The notes under the pieces: model-generated
Told to the model about the DNA's origin: nothing
The model's input: only the letters and a program-made list of their open reading frames with translations
Databases searched by the model: none
From: Robertmurraya kyonggiensis
GTDB taxonomy: Bacteria > Bacillota > Bacilli > Bacillales > Cytobacillaceae
Assembly (NCBI RefSeq): GCF_005116465.1
Contig: NZ_SWBM01000001.1
Coordinates: 372,001 to 436,000, forward strand
DNA length: 64,000 bases
Reading direction: 5' to 3'
Program-made: the position numbers and the translations under genes
Part shown: positions 56,290-64,000 of the stretch, piece by piece
Position numbering within the stretch: the stretch's first letter is position 1
Layout of the letters: each line of letters starts with the position of its first letter

Positions 56290-57114
56290 ATGAAACTCTA
56301 TATGTCAGTAGACATGGAAGGAATCACAGGTTTAGTAGATTATACCCATGTTGATTCTTGGCAGCACAATTATGAACGCTCTCGTCAAATCATGACCGAT
56401 GAAGCAAATTACGTGATCAATACAGCTTTTGAACAAAGCTGTAAAGAAGTAATTGTGAACGATAGTCATTCGAAAATGAATAATTTATTAATTGAAAAGC
56501 TCCATCCTGAAACCCAGCTTATAAATGGAGGCGTAAAACCGTTTTCGATGGTAGAGGGCCTTGATGAAAGCTTTTCAGGAGCTATTTTTGTTGGATACCA
56601 TGCACGTGCTTCTATGAAAGGTGTCATGAGTCATTCGATGATTTTTGGAGTCCGCAATTTCTACATAAACGATGTTGTTGTTGGAGAATTAGGGTTCAAT
56701 GCTTATGTAGCTGGATATTATGGTGTTCCCGTTATCATGGTAGCTGGGGATGACCAAGCAGCAAAAGAAGCAGAGGAACTCATTCCGAATGTGACAACGG
56801 CAATTGTCAAGGAAACGATTACACGCTCTGCCATTAAATCTCTTACCCCTACAAAAGCCGGACAGCTTTTACAAGAAAAAACGGCGATTGCACTTAACAA
56901 TAGACATCTCGTGAAGCCACTCATTCCACCAGAAAACCCAGTACTTAGAATTGAATTCGCCAATTACGGACAGGCTGAATGGGCTAACCTCATGCCTGGA
57001 ACGGAGATTGAACCAGGTACAACAACAGTTCGATTCCAAGCCAAGAATATTCTCGAAGCCTATCAAGCAATGTTAGTTATGACAGAATTAGCCATGCATA
57101 CCGATTTTTGTTAG
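56290..57114 (+). CDS. dppA: D-aminopeptidase DppA
   Basis: This is a 274-residue M55 zinc peptidase that removes D-amino acids from the N-terminus of peptides such as D-Ala-D-Ala and D-Ala-Gly-Gly. All catalytic residues known from B. subtilis DppA are at the same positions: Asp8, Glu10, His60, His104 and Glu133 as metal ligands, and His115 as the proposed nucleophile. It should form the large ring decamer. It heads the dppABCDE-ykfABC operon; the AAAGGAGGGC site precedes the ATG. Confidence 0.97.
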   Translation: MKLYMSVDMEGITGLVDYTHVDSWQHNYERSRQIMTDEANYVINTAFEQSCKEVIVNDSHSKMNNLLIEKLHPETQLINGGVKPFSMVEGLDESFSGAIFVGYHARASMKGVMSHSMIFGVRNFYINDVVVGELGFNAYVAGYYGVPVIMVAGDDQAAKEAEELIPNVTTAIVKETITRSAIKSLTPTKAGQLLQEKTAIALNNRHLVKPLIPPENPVLRIEFANYGQAEWANLMPGTEIEPGTTTVRFQAKNILEAYQAMLVMTELAMHTDFC

Positions 57115-57125
57115 GGAGTGAGTAA

Positions 57126-58058
57126 ATGGCAACATATTTGATTAAACGATTCTTCGCCATGATTGTGACATTATGGCTCATTATTACATTAACCTTCTTT
57201 CTCATGCATGCTCTTCCTGGCTCACCCTTTAATGATGAACGGAATACGAGCGAGGCTGTTCAGAAAAACTTAATTGCCCATTTCAATCTCGACCAGCCGG
57301 TTTCCGTTCAATACATAGAATATCTTAAATCCATCGTTCAATTTGATTTTGGCCCTTCAATTAAGAAATCTTCACAAACTGTAAATGACTTACTAGGAAG
57401 GGGATTTCCTGTTTCCTTTGAATTAGGAATGGTCACGCTTGTGGTCGCGATTCTATCAGGAATTCTGTTAGGAGTGCTTGCGGCACTCAAGCATAACGGG
57501 GTAATTGATTATCTTGCTATGACTATCGCTGTGTTAGGGATATCCGTGCCGAACTTTGTGCTTGCTACCCTGCTGATCCAGCAGGTGGCAGTGAATTGGG
57601 AGCTGTTGCCCGTCGCAACATGGAAGAGTTGGAGGCATATGGTGCTACCAACCTTAGCTCTTGCAACCGGTCCTATGGCGATTATTGCCCGACTTACTCG
57701 TTCCAGTATGCTAGAGGTGCTCACACAGGATTACATCCTAACAGCGAAAGCCAAAGGCTTAACTCCTTTTAAAATTGTCTTCAAACATGCATTGAAAAAT
57801 GCATTATTACCGGTTGTGACCGTTCTCGGTGCATTGGCTGCTGGGATTTTGACAGGAACTTTCGTTATTGAAAAAATCTTTGCTATTCCCGGTATGGGAA
57901 AGTATTTCGTAGATAGTATTAATAATCGTGATTATCCAGTCATCATGGGCACGACCATCTTTTATAGTGCTCTATTAATCTTTTTATTATTCTTAGTCGA
58001 TGTAGCTTACGGGATTCTCGACCCAAGAATCAAGCTACATAAAAAGGAGGGAAGATGA
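57126..58058 (+). CDS. dppB: Dipeptide ABC transporter permease DppB
   Basis: This is a 310-residue permease with six helices and the oligopeptide-permease start LIKRFFAMIVTLWLIITLTFFLMHALPGSPF. The permease loop reads TAKAKGLTPFKIVFKHALKNALLPVVT. With DppC it forms the channel for di- and tripeptides. It lies 11 bases after dppA and overlaps dppC by the ATGA motif. Confidence 0.95.
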   Translation: MATYLIKRFFAMIVTLWLIITLTFFLMHALPGSPFNDERNTSEAVQKNLIAHFNLDQPVSVQYIEYLKSIVQFDFGPSIKKSSQTVNDLLGRGFPVSFELGMVTLVVAILSGILLGVLAALKHNGVIDYLAMTIAVLGISVPNFVLATLLIQQVAVNWELLPVATWKSWRHMVLPTLALATGPMAIIARLTRSSMLEVLTQDYILTAKAKGLTPFKIVFKHALKNALLPVVTVLGALAAGILTGTFVIEKIFAIPGMGKYFVDSINNRDYPVIMGTTIFYSALLIFLLFLVDVAYGILDPRIKLHKKEGR

Positions 58059-59014
58059 TGGAGGCACCAAAGCAGCAGGATACATCCTATACTCAACCCA
58101 ATATTCTCGATGAATGGTTTGTGCCTAAGAAGGCTAATAAGGACGACGCGGAAGCAGTAGTTAGACCGAGTGTCTCTTATTGGAAAGATGCATGGCATCG
58201 TCTATTGAAAAATAAACTAGCAATGTTAGGGCTCGTGTGTTTGGTATTACTAGTCTTGATGGCAGCATTTGGACCAATCATCGCGCCTGATTCGGCCAAA
58301 ACAACAGTTCTTCAAAATCAAAATCAGCCTCCATCCTTCGAACACTGGTTCGGAACAGATGAGCTTGGCCGAGATGTGTTCACACGGACATGGGAAGGTG
58401 CACGTATTTCTCTATTTGTCGGGGTAATGGCTGCCCTTATCGACTTTATCATTGGTGTTACCTATGGTGGGATTGCTGGGTACAAGGGAGGAAGAACGGA
58501 TCATTATATGATGCGTTTTGTTGAGATACTCTATGGCCTTCCCTATTTGTTAGTCGTTATTTTAATAAGTGTTGTGCTTGAACCAGGCTTATTTTCTATC
58601 ATTATTGCCCTTTCAATTACCGGATGGGTTGGGATGGCTAGAATGGTTAGGGGGCAAGTTCTGCAGATTAAAAACTATGAATTTGTGCTAGCATCTCAAA
58701 CATTCGGAACAAAAACCTCACGAATTATTCGCAAAAACTTGCTTCCAAATACAATGGGACCCATTATTGTTCAAATGACATTAACCGTACCATCTGCCAT
58801 TTTTGCCGAAGCTTTTCTAAGCTTTCTTGGGATCGGTATTCAGCCTCCTTATGCAAGCTGGGGCTCGATGGCAAATGATGCATTACCTGTAATCTTGTCA
58901 GGAGATTGGTGGCGATTATTCTTTCCAGCCTTCTTCATTTCCTTAACGATGTTTTCCTTTAATGTTTTAGGGGATGGATTACAAGACGCGCTTGATCCGA
59001 AGTTAAGGAGGTAA
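58055..59014 (+). CDS. dppC: Dipeptide ABC transporter permease DppC
   Basis: This is a 319-residue permease partner of DppB with six helices and a typical 40-residue cytosolic N-tail (YWKDAWHRLLKNKLAMLGL). The permease loop reads ASQTFGTKTSRIIRKNLLPNTMGPI. The start overlaps the dppB stop (ATGA), with AAGGAGG before it; the second of two ATG codons (58058) is the better spaced. Confidence 0.95.
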   Translation: MMEAPKQQDTSYTQPNILDEWFVPKKANKDDAEAVVRPSVSYWKDAWHRLLKNKLAMLGLVCLVLLVLMAAFGPIIAPDSAKTTVLQNQNQPPSFEHWFGTDELGRDVFTRTWEGARISLFVGVMAALIDFIIGVTYGGIAGYKGGRTDHYMMRFVEILYGLPYLLVVILISVVLEPGLFSIIIALSITGWVGMARMVRGQVLQIKNYEFVLASQTFGTKTSRIIRKNLLPNTMGPIIVQMTLTVPSAIFAEAFLSFLGIGIQPPYASWGSMANDALPVILSGDWWRLFFPAFFISLTMFSFNVLGDGLQDALDPKLRR

Positions 59015-59021
59015 CAGAGCT

Positions 59022-60020
59022 ATGGAAAAAATACTGCAAGTAAAGAATCTCCATGTTTCCTTTCGAACCTATGGGGGAGAAGTAAAGGCGGTTCGTGGAG
59101 TGACTTTTGATTTACATAAGGGAGAAACGATTGCTATTGTCGGGGAATCAGGTTGTGGGAAAAGTGTAACGGCGAAAAGTATTATGGGCCTTATTCCTAA
59201 CCCACCAGGAAAAATTACCGATGGGAAAATTCTTTTTAAAGGAAAGGATTTAGCAAAATTACCGGATAGGGAACTGCGGAAAATACGTGGCGCAGATATA
59301 TCAATGATTTTCCAAGATCCAATGACCGCTCTGAATCCAACGTTAACGATTGGCGAGCAAATTATGGAAGGGATCATTCAGCATCATAAGATTGCTAGGT
59401 CAGATGCTCGAAAAAAAGCGCTGGAAATTTTGGAGTTAGTCGGGATCCCGAGCCCGAAAAGTAGACTTAAGCAATATCCTCATCAGTTTAGCGGTGGAAT
59501 GAGACAAAGGATTGTAATTGCCTTAGCACTAATCTGTGAACCAGAAGTGATGATTGCTGATGAGCCAACAACCGCATTAGATGTGACCATACAGGCGCAA
59601 ATATTAGATTTATTCCGTGATATCCAAAAGAAAACCGGCGTATCTATCATTCTTATCACCCATGACTTAGGTGTAGTTGCCCAAGTGGCTGATAGGGTCG
59701 CGGTTATGTACGGGGGAAAAATTATTGAGACAGGAACAAAAAGGGAGATCTTTTATGAGCCTCAGCATCCTTATACAAAAGGATTGCTTAATTCTGTTCC
59801 TCGTATAGATATAGAAGATGCTGAGCTTGTACCAATTGCTGGGACACCTCCTGATTTATTTGCACCTCCAGCTGGTTGTCCATTTGTGGCTAGATGTGAG
59901 TACGCAATGGAGGTTTGTGACAGAATCTATCCGACTCAAACGCTGAAAGGGAATGAGCATCAAGTTTACTGTTGGCTTCAAGATGTCCGAGCTAAGACAA
60001 GTTTTGCTACTAAATGGTAA
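59022..60020 (+). CDS. dppD: Dipeptide ABC transporter ATPase DppD
   Basis: This is a 332-residue ATPase with Walker A GESGCGKS, signature FSGGMRQR, Walker B VMIADEPTTALD and the C-terminal oligopeptide domain with Cys residues (GCPFVARCEYAMEVC) that in relatives binds a [4Fe-4S] cluster. There is no second ATPase gene (DppF), as in B. subtilis, so DppD likely works as a homodimer. AGGAGG precedes the ATG. Confidence 0.95.
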   Translation: MEKILQVKNLHVSFRTYGGEVKAVRGVTFDLHKGETIAIVGESGCGKSVTAKSIMGLIPNPPGKITDGKILFKGKDLAKLPDRELRKIRGADISMIFQDPMTALNPTLTIGEQIMEGIIQHHKIARSDARKKALEILELVGIPSPKSRLKQYPHQFSGGMRQRIVIALALICEPEVMIADEPTTALDVTIQAQILDLFRDIQKKTGVSIILITHDLGVVAQVADRVAVMYGGKIIETGTKREIFYEPQHPYTKGLLNSVPRIDIEDAELVPIAGTPPDLFAPPAGCPFVARCEYAMEVCDRIYPTQTLKGNEHQVYCWLQDVRAKTSFATKW

Positions 60021-60048
60021 CTTCTTTTAGAGATAACTCTAGAAGTTA
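60018..60048 (+). other. Intercistronic hairpin between dppD and dppE
   Basis: TAACTTC with TAGAG pairs with CTCTA and GAAGTTA around a small loop, starting at the dppD stop codon, with no T run. A role in processing or mRNA stability, raising binding-protein output, is possible. Confidence 0.5.
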
Positions 60049-60091
60049 ATTAAATACCTAGTTACATACCAAAACGTTAGGGGGAAACAGA

Positions 60092-61723
60092 ATGAGGAAG
60101 TATTTATCGATTTTTTTAGCAACTCTATTAATCTTTGTATTAGCTGCGTGTACGGCGAATGAGGATGCAGGCGAAGAGCCTAAGGATGGAGATGGAGCAA
60201 CAGAAGAAGCGAGCGAGAAAGTTCTTTATTGGAACAATAGTATTGAACCAACATCATTTGACCCTCCGGTTGGATTTGATGCAGTTTCTTGGAGTGGGTT
60301 AAACAACCTAATGGAGGGATTAACACGTCTAGACGAGTCCCACACGCCGCAGCCAGCTATTGCAGAAGACTGGGATGTTTCTGAAGATGGAAAAACGTAT
60401 ACCTTCCATATCCGCGAAAATGCGAAATGGTCAAATGGAGAAGATTTGAAAGCTTCTGATTTTGTCTTTGCATGGAAACGTGCCCTCGATCCAGAACTTG
60501 CAGCTTCATCTGCATTCTTAGGTTATTTGATTGAAGGGGCAGAGGCCTACAACAGTGGCACAGGGTCTGCCGATGCAGTAGCAGTAAAAGCAGTTGACGA
60601 TAAGACGTTTGAAGTAACACTCACAAGTCCACAAGCCTACTTCTTAAACATTATTTCGTTACCTACTTTTTTCCCAATTAATGAAAAGGTAGCAACAGAA
60701 AATCCAGAGTGGTTTGCAGAAGCAGAATCATTTGTCGGAAATGGTCCATTTAATTTAACAGAATGGGAACACGACAGCCACTTTGTGATGGAGAAAAACG
60801 ATCAGTATTGGGATGCTGAAAATGTAAAGATTGATAAAATTCATTGGGCAATGGTTGATGACCCGAATACAGAGTACCAAATGTATCAAGCTGGTGAGTT
60901 AGATTCATCTAATATTCCACCAGAGTTAAGTGAACAGCTATTTGAAGAAGGTGATGTGGAAATTGTTGACCAAGCTGGACTATATTTCTACCGTTTCAAT
61001 GTCACGAAAGAACCGTTCCAAAATAAAAATATTCGTAAAGCATTTGCTTTAGCCGTTGATCAACAGCAAATCGTTGATTATGTAACGAAAGGTCATGAAG
61101 AGCCTGCATATGGCTTTGTTTCTCCAGGGTTTTCTGATGCCAATGGGCAAGATTTCCGTGAAACAAGTGGAGACCTTTTAAAAACCAATGTTGAAGAAGC
61201 AAAAGAATTGCTGAAAAAAGGGATGGAAGAAGAAGGCTATGAGACACTTCCAGAAGTTACTTTAACTTATAGCTCAACTGAAACACATAAAGTAATGGCA
61301 GAGGCAATTCAACCTATGTTTAAAGAAGTTTTAGGTGTCGATGTGAAATTACAAAGTGTTGAATCCAGTGTGTTTTCAGAGGAACAAACAGAATTGAAGT
61401 ATCAATTATCTCGTAGCTCATTTTTAAATGACTTTGCTGATCCGATTAACTCTCTGGAAAGCTTCCAAACAGGACATTCGATGAACCGGACTGGATGGAG
61501 CAACGCAGAGTATGACAAGTTAATCCAGGATGCTAAGAAAGAGTCTGATGAAGCAAAACGATTTGAGATGTTGTATCAAGCAGAGAAAATTTTAATGGAC
61601 GAAGCACCAATTTTCACTGTTCATTTCTATAATCAAACATTCTTACAAAATGAAGCTGTAACAGGCGTCGTTCGTCATCCGGTGGGCTACGTTGAGTTTA
61701 AATGGGCAGATAAAGCGGAGTAA
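60092..61723 (+). CDS. dppE: Dipeptide-binding lipoprotein DppE
   Basis: This is a 543-residue extracellular solute-binding protein of family 5 (OppA/DppE type). The signal peptide ends in lipobox LAAC (Cys20), followed by an acidic linker (residues 22-40). Family features such as RENAKWSNGEDLKASDFVFAWKR are intact. In B. subtilis DppE binds dipeptides and murein tripeptides. GGGGGAAA lies before the ATG. Confidence 0.95.
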   Translation: MRKYLSIFLATLLIFVLAACTANEDAGEEPKDGDGATEEASEKVLYWNNSIEPTSFDPPVGFDAVSWSGLNNLMEGLTRLDESHTPQPAIAEDWDVSEDGKTYTFHIRENAKWSNGEDLKASDFVFAWKRALDPELAASSAFLGYLIEGAEAYNSGTGSADAVAVKAVDDKTFEVTLTSPQAYFLNIISLPTFFPINEKVATENPEWFAEAESFVGNGPFNLTEWEHDSHFVMEKNDQYWDAENVKIDKIHWAMVDDPNTEYQMYQAGELDSSNIPPELSEQLFEEGDVEIVDQAGLYFYRFNVTKEPFQNKNIRKAFALAVDQQQIVDYVTKGHEEPAYGFVSPGFSDANGQDFRETSGDLLKTNVEEAKELLKKGMEEEGYETLPEVTLTYSSTETHKVMAEAIQPMFKEVLGVDVKLQSVESSVFSEEQTELKYQLSRSSFLNDFADPINSLESFQTGHSMNRTGWSNAEYDKLIQDAKKESDEAKRFEMLYQAEKILMDEAPIFTVHFYNQTFLQNEAVTGVVRHPVGYVEFKWADKAE

Positions 61724-61734
61724 TTTTTTTGATA

Positions 61735-61767
61735 TGAAAGGGGTGTTCAATCGGACATCCCTTTTCC
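61735..61767 (+). terminator. Weak terminator or attenuator between dppE and ykfA
   Basis: AAAGGGGTGTTC pairs with GACATCCCTTT, followed by just four T. It may reduce rather than stop transcription into the ykf genes. Confidence 0.55.
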
Positions 61768-61793
61768 ACTAACGATTTGGAGGCGTATTGTCG

Positions 61794-62711
61794 ATGATGT
61801 TGCCAGACCGTTTAAAAAGAGGAGATACGGTTGGGATTATTGCTCCTGCTAGCCCTCCAAATTTAGAGAAACTTGAGAGGGCGATTACTTTTCTATATGG
61901 GTTAGGTTTGAACGTGAAAATCGGGAAGAATCTTGAAAAAGAGTTTGGTTATTTAGCCGGACAAGATGAGGAAAGATTAGAGGATTTGCATGAGATGTTC
62001 GCGGATGATGAGGTCAAAGCCGTCTTCTGTGCTTGTGGAGGCTATGGAACAGCAAGACTTGCTGAAGCAATCGATTATGAAGTCATCCGTAATAATCCAA
62101 AAATCTTTTGGGGCTATAGTGATATCACCTTTCTCCATACCGCGATTCGGCAGCAAACTGGATTGGTGACCTTTCATGGGCCAATGTTAGCAAGTGATGT
62201 TGGGCAAGAGGACGTTCATGAGTTAACAATGAAAACTTTCTCACAACTATTTGATCCAACGACAATTACTTATTCAGAACAAATATCACCTTTGCATATA
62301 TTAATAGAAGGTGATGTGACGGGAATTCTCGTCGGAGGGAATCTTAGTTTATTAACAAATACATTAGGAACAAAGTTCGAGGTTGATACAGAGGATAAGA
62401 TTCTTTTCATCGAGGATGTCAATGAAGAGCCTCGGTCTGTGGATCGAATGCTAAATCAATTGTGGATGGCAGGAAAGCTACAAAATCTTAAAGGTGTGTT
62501 AGTTGGGGATTTTAAAAATTGTACCCCTCATCGTGAAAAAACGCTTTTACTAGAAGAAGTCTTCGATTATTACATAAAGAAAATCAATAAGCCTACTATG
62601 AAGGGCTTTAACATTGGCCATTGCTCGCCCAATATTGCTGTACCACTTGGCGTAAAGGTTAGGCTAAACACATACGAAAAGAAAGTTGTATTTGAAAATG
62701 GGGTCCAGTAG
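61794..62711 (+). CDS. ykfA: LD-carboxypeptidase (murein peptide, S66 family)
   Basis: This is a roughly 305-residue S66 serine peptidase that trims the D-amino acid from murein tetrapeptides. The catalytic Ser lies in FWGYSDITFLH (about residue 110); the Glu and His residues fall in the later LFIEDVNEEPRSVDRML and FNIGHCSPNIAVPLG segments. TTTGGAGG lies before a TTG at 61788 and an ATG at 61794; spacing favours the ATG. It follows dppE as in B. subtilis. Confidence 0.93.
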   Translation: MMLPDRLKRGDTVGIIAPASPPNLEKLERAITFLYGLGLNVKIGKNLEKEFGYLAGQDEERLEDLHEMFADDEVKAVFCACGGYGTARLAEAIDYEVIRNNPKIFWGYSDITFLHTAIRQQTGLVTFHGPMLASDVGQEDVHELTMKTFSQLFDPTTITYSEQISPLHILIEGDVTGILVGGNLSLLTNTLGTKFEVDTEDKILFIEDVNEEPRSVDRMLNQLWMAGKLQNLKGVLVGDFKNCTPHREKTLLLEEVFDYYIKKINKPTMKGFNIGHCSPNIAVPLGVKVRLNTYEKKVVFENGVQ

Positions 62712-62728
62712 AGAAGAGGTGGATCAGG

Positions 62729-63829
62729 ATGAACATTACGAATATTGATACTTATAAAGCATCTGTACCGTTGATTAAACCTTTTAAGACGGCTTTGCGT
62801 ACCGTTGTTGTAGCAGAGTCGGTGATAGTAAAAGTCACCTGTGACAATGGGATTATTGGCTGGGGAGAAGCACCGCCAACACATGTGATTACAGGAGAAA
62901 GTCTTGCGAGCATCGAGGCGGCCATTCACCAAGTGATCAAACCTGCATTGCTTGGAAAAAGTCTGTTAAACTATGAAGCTCTTTTTCATGAATTGTCGGC
63001 GGTTTTGGTGGGGAATCCAAGCGCCAAAGCTGCAGTTGATATGGCTTTATATGATTGTCTAGCGCAAAATTGTCGTCTGCCTCTTTACCAGTTTCTTGGC
63101 GGAGATAAGGACGAAATTGAAACAGATTTTACGGTTAGTGTGAATGGTCCAGAAGAAATGGGAGAGGATGCTGTTCGCTATGTCCAGCAAGGCTTTGATG
63201 TGCTAAAAGTGAAAGTCGGGAAAGATGATGTTGCTACGGATTTGAAGAGGATTACTGAAATCCGAAAGCGTATTGGTAACGAGATTAAAATTAGGCTTGA
63301 TGCGAACCAAGGCTGGCAACCAAAAGAAGCGATTCGCATCATTCGGAAAATGGAAGAATTAAATTTAAATATTGAACTAGTAGAACAGCCTGTTAAAGCA
63401 CATGATCTCGAGGGGTTAAAACAAGTAACTGATGCTGTCGAGACATTGATTATGGCCGATGAAAGTGTGTTTACGCCGAAACAGGCGTTAGAGGTTGTGA
63501 AATCTAGAAGTGCTGATTTAATCAACATTAAATTGATGAAGGCCGGGGGAATCTATCAAGCTACGATTATCAATCAGCTCGCTGAGGTAAGCGGAATGGA
63601 ATGTATGGTTGGAAGTATGATTGAGACTCGCCTGGGAATCACAGCGGCAGCTCACTTTGCGGCTAGTAAGAAAAATATTACGCGTTTTGATTTTGATGCA
63701 CCACTTATGTTAGCGAAAGATATTGTCGATGGTGGCATTCAATATAATGGGAGAAAAATTACTTTTTCAGATCGTGCGGGTTTAGGAATTAGTCAAATTC
63801 ATGTGGAGGGTGAGGTTGTTCATGGTTAA
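62729..63829 (+). CDS. ykfB: L-Ala-D/L-Glu epimerase
   Basis: This is a 366-residue enolase-superfamily epimerase that converts L-Ala-D-Glu, released from murein, to L-Ala-L-Glu. The acid-base lysines are in VLKVKVGKD (first) and INIKLMKAGG (second). Metal ligands lie in IRLDANQGW, ELVEQPV and MADESV. The length matches B. subtilis YkfB. The ATG follows AAGAGGTGG. Confidence 0.96.
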   Translation: MNITNIDTYKASVPLIKPFKTALRTVVVAESVIVKVTCDNGIIGWGEAPPTHVITGESLASIEAAIHQVIKPALLGKSLLNYEALFHELSAVLVGNPSAKAAVDMALYDCLAQNCRLPLYQFLGGDKDEIETDFTVSVNGPEEMGEDAVRYVQQGFDVLKVKVGKDDVATDLKRITEIRKRIGNEIKIRLDANQGWQPKEAIRIIRKMEELNLNIELVEQPVKAHDLEGLKQVTDAVETLIMADESVFTPKQALEVVKSRSADLINIKLMKAGGIYQATIINQLAEVSGMECMVGSMIETRLGITAAAHFAASKKNITRFDFDAPLMLAKDIVDGGIQYNGRKITFSDRAGLGISQIHVEGEVVHG

Positions 63830-64000
63830 CGCTAAAATTGTTAATGTTCCAGTGGCTACAGTTTGGACTTCATTCGATTCACCTCGGGAGTTTGACCAAA
63901 AGGCGATTTCCAACCCAGTCATTATTCAAGATTGGATCGACAGTTTGTCCTATGAAGAATCCCTGGACCTCTGTAATTCTAATCTTGTCCAAACTCAAGT
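63822..64000 (+). CDS. ykfC: Gamma-D-glutamyl-L-amino acid endopeptidase YkfC, N-terminal part
   Basis: The ATG at 63822 overlaps the ykfB stop by a few bases, behind GAGGGTGAGG. The first 59 residues (MVNAKIVNVPVATVWTSFDS and onward) match the SH3-like start of the NlpC/P60 peptidase YkfC, which splits D-Glu from diaminopimelate in murein tripeptides. The catalytic domain lies beyond the window. Confidence 0.85.
   Translation, partial: MVNAKIVNVPVATVWTSFDSPREFDQKAISNPVIIQDWIDSLSYEESLDLCNSNLVQTQ

Noticed and set aside
1-64000. CRISPR array, prophage or intact insertion sequence
   Set aside because: I found no regularly spaced repeats, phage structural genes or transposase genes when reading the window.

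Overview
The window reads as chromosome of a low-GC, endospore-forming Firmicute of the family Bacillaceae (Bacillus or a close relative such as Neobacillus or Cytobacillus; the genus is an inference). The supports are strong AGGAGG-type ribosome sites with frequent TTG and GTG starts, a T-box leader, Rex, PurR, PhoP, CcpA (cre) and CodY-like sites, a YhcN/YlaJ sporulation lipoprotein, a KinB-like sporulation kinase, and operons laid out as in B. subtilis (deo, pst, dpp-ykf, yng/liu).

Region by region. 0.4-4.8 kb: an ABC exporter, an EamA permease, a decayed flavin monooxygenase and a fosX fosfomycin hydrolase. 4.8-9.9 kb: copper island csoR-copZ and copA; this CopA carries an extra membrane helix and a C-terminal domain that is a paralogue of the next gene product. 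10-12.5 kb: an MFS transporter, then a graveyard with a broken GNAT gene, a group II intron 3' end and a tRNA-3'-like scrap with a terminator. 12.6-18.5 kb: DoxX, then deoR and the nucleoside operon pdp-deoC-cdd-nupC. 18.5-30.6 kb: single-gene units, namely an AmiS/UreI channel, an alpha/beta hydrolase, a Gfo/Idh oxidoreductase, a small unknown protein, an iron alcohol dehydrogenase, T-box controlled proS, Rex-controlled ndh, a secreted DUF4185 plus carbohydrate-binding protein, and PurR-controlled guaC.

30.8-35.1 kb: a formate unit made of an OFA-type antiporter, fdhD and a formate dehydrogenase whose reading frame is interrupted by one TGA. This TGA sits at the selenocysteine position of FdhH and is followed by a hairpin with a GGUCU apical loop, so I read it as a selenoprotein with a bacterial SECIS element. 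This is the most notable item in the window.

35.2-39.5 kb: pstSCAB-phoU behind a four-repeat Pho box. 39.7-48.5 kb: a TetR regulator and a leucine/isovalerate degradation operon (acyl-CoA dehydrogenase, ACS-type ligase with a changed acyl-pocket Trp, biotin carboxylase, BCCP, HMG-CoA lyase, methylglutaconyl-CoA hydratase, carboxyltransferase). 48.5-56.1 kb: the sporulation lipoprotein, a Tat-dependent GMC oxidoreductase pair with its own tatA, a KinB-like kinase, an AbrB-type permease and an amino acid antiporter. 56.2-64 kb: dppABCDE-ykfABC for uptake and breakdown of murein peptides, cut by the window end inside ykfC. I saw no CRISPR array, intact insertion sequence, prophage or rRNA.
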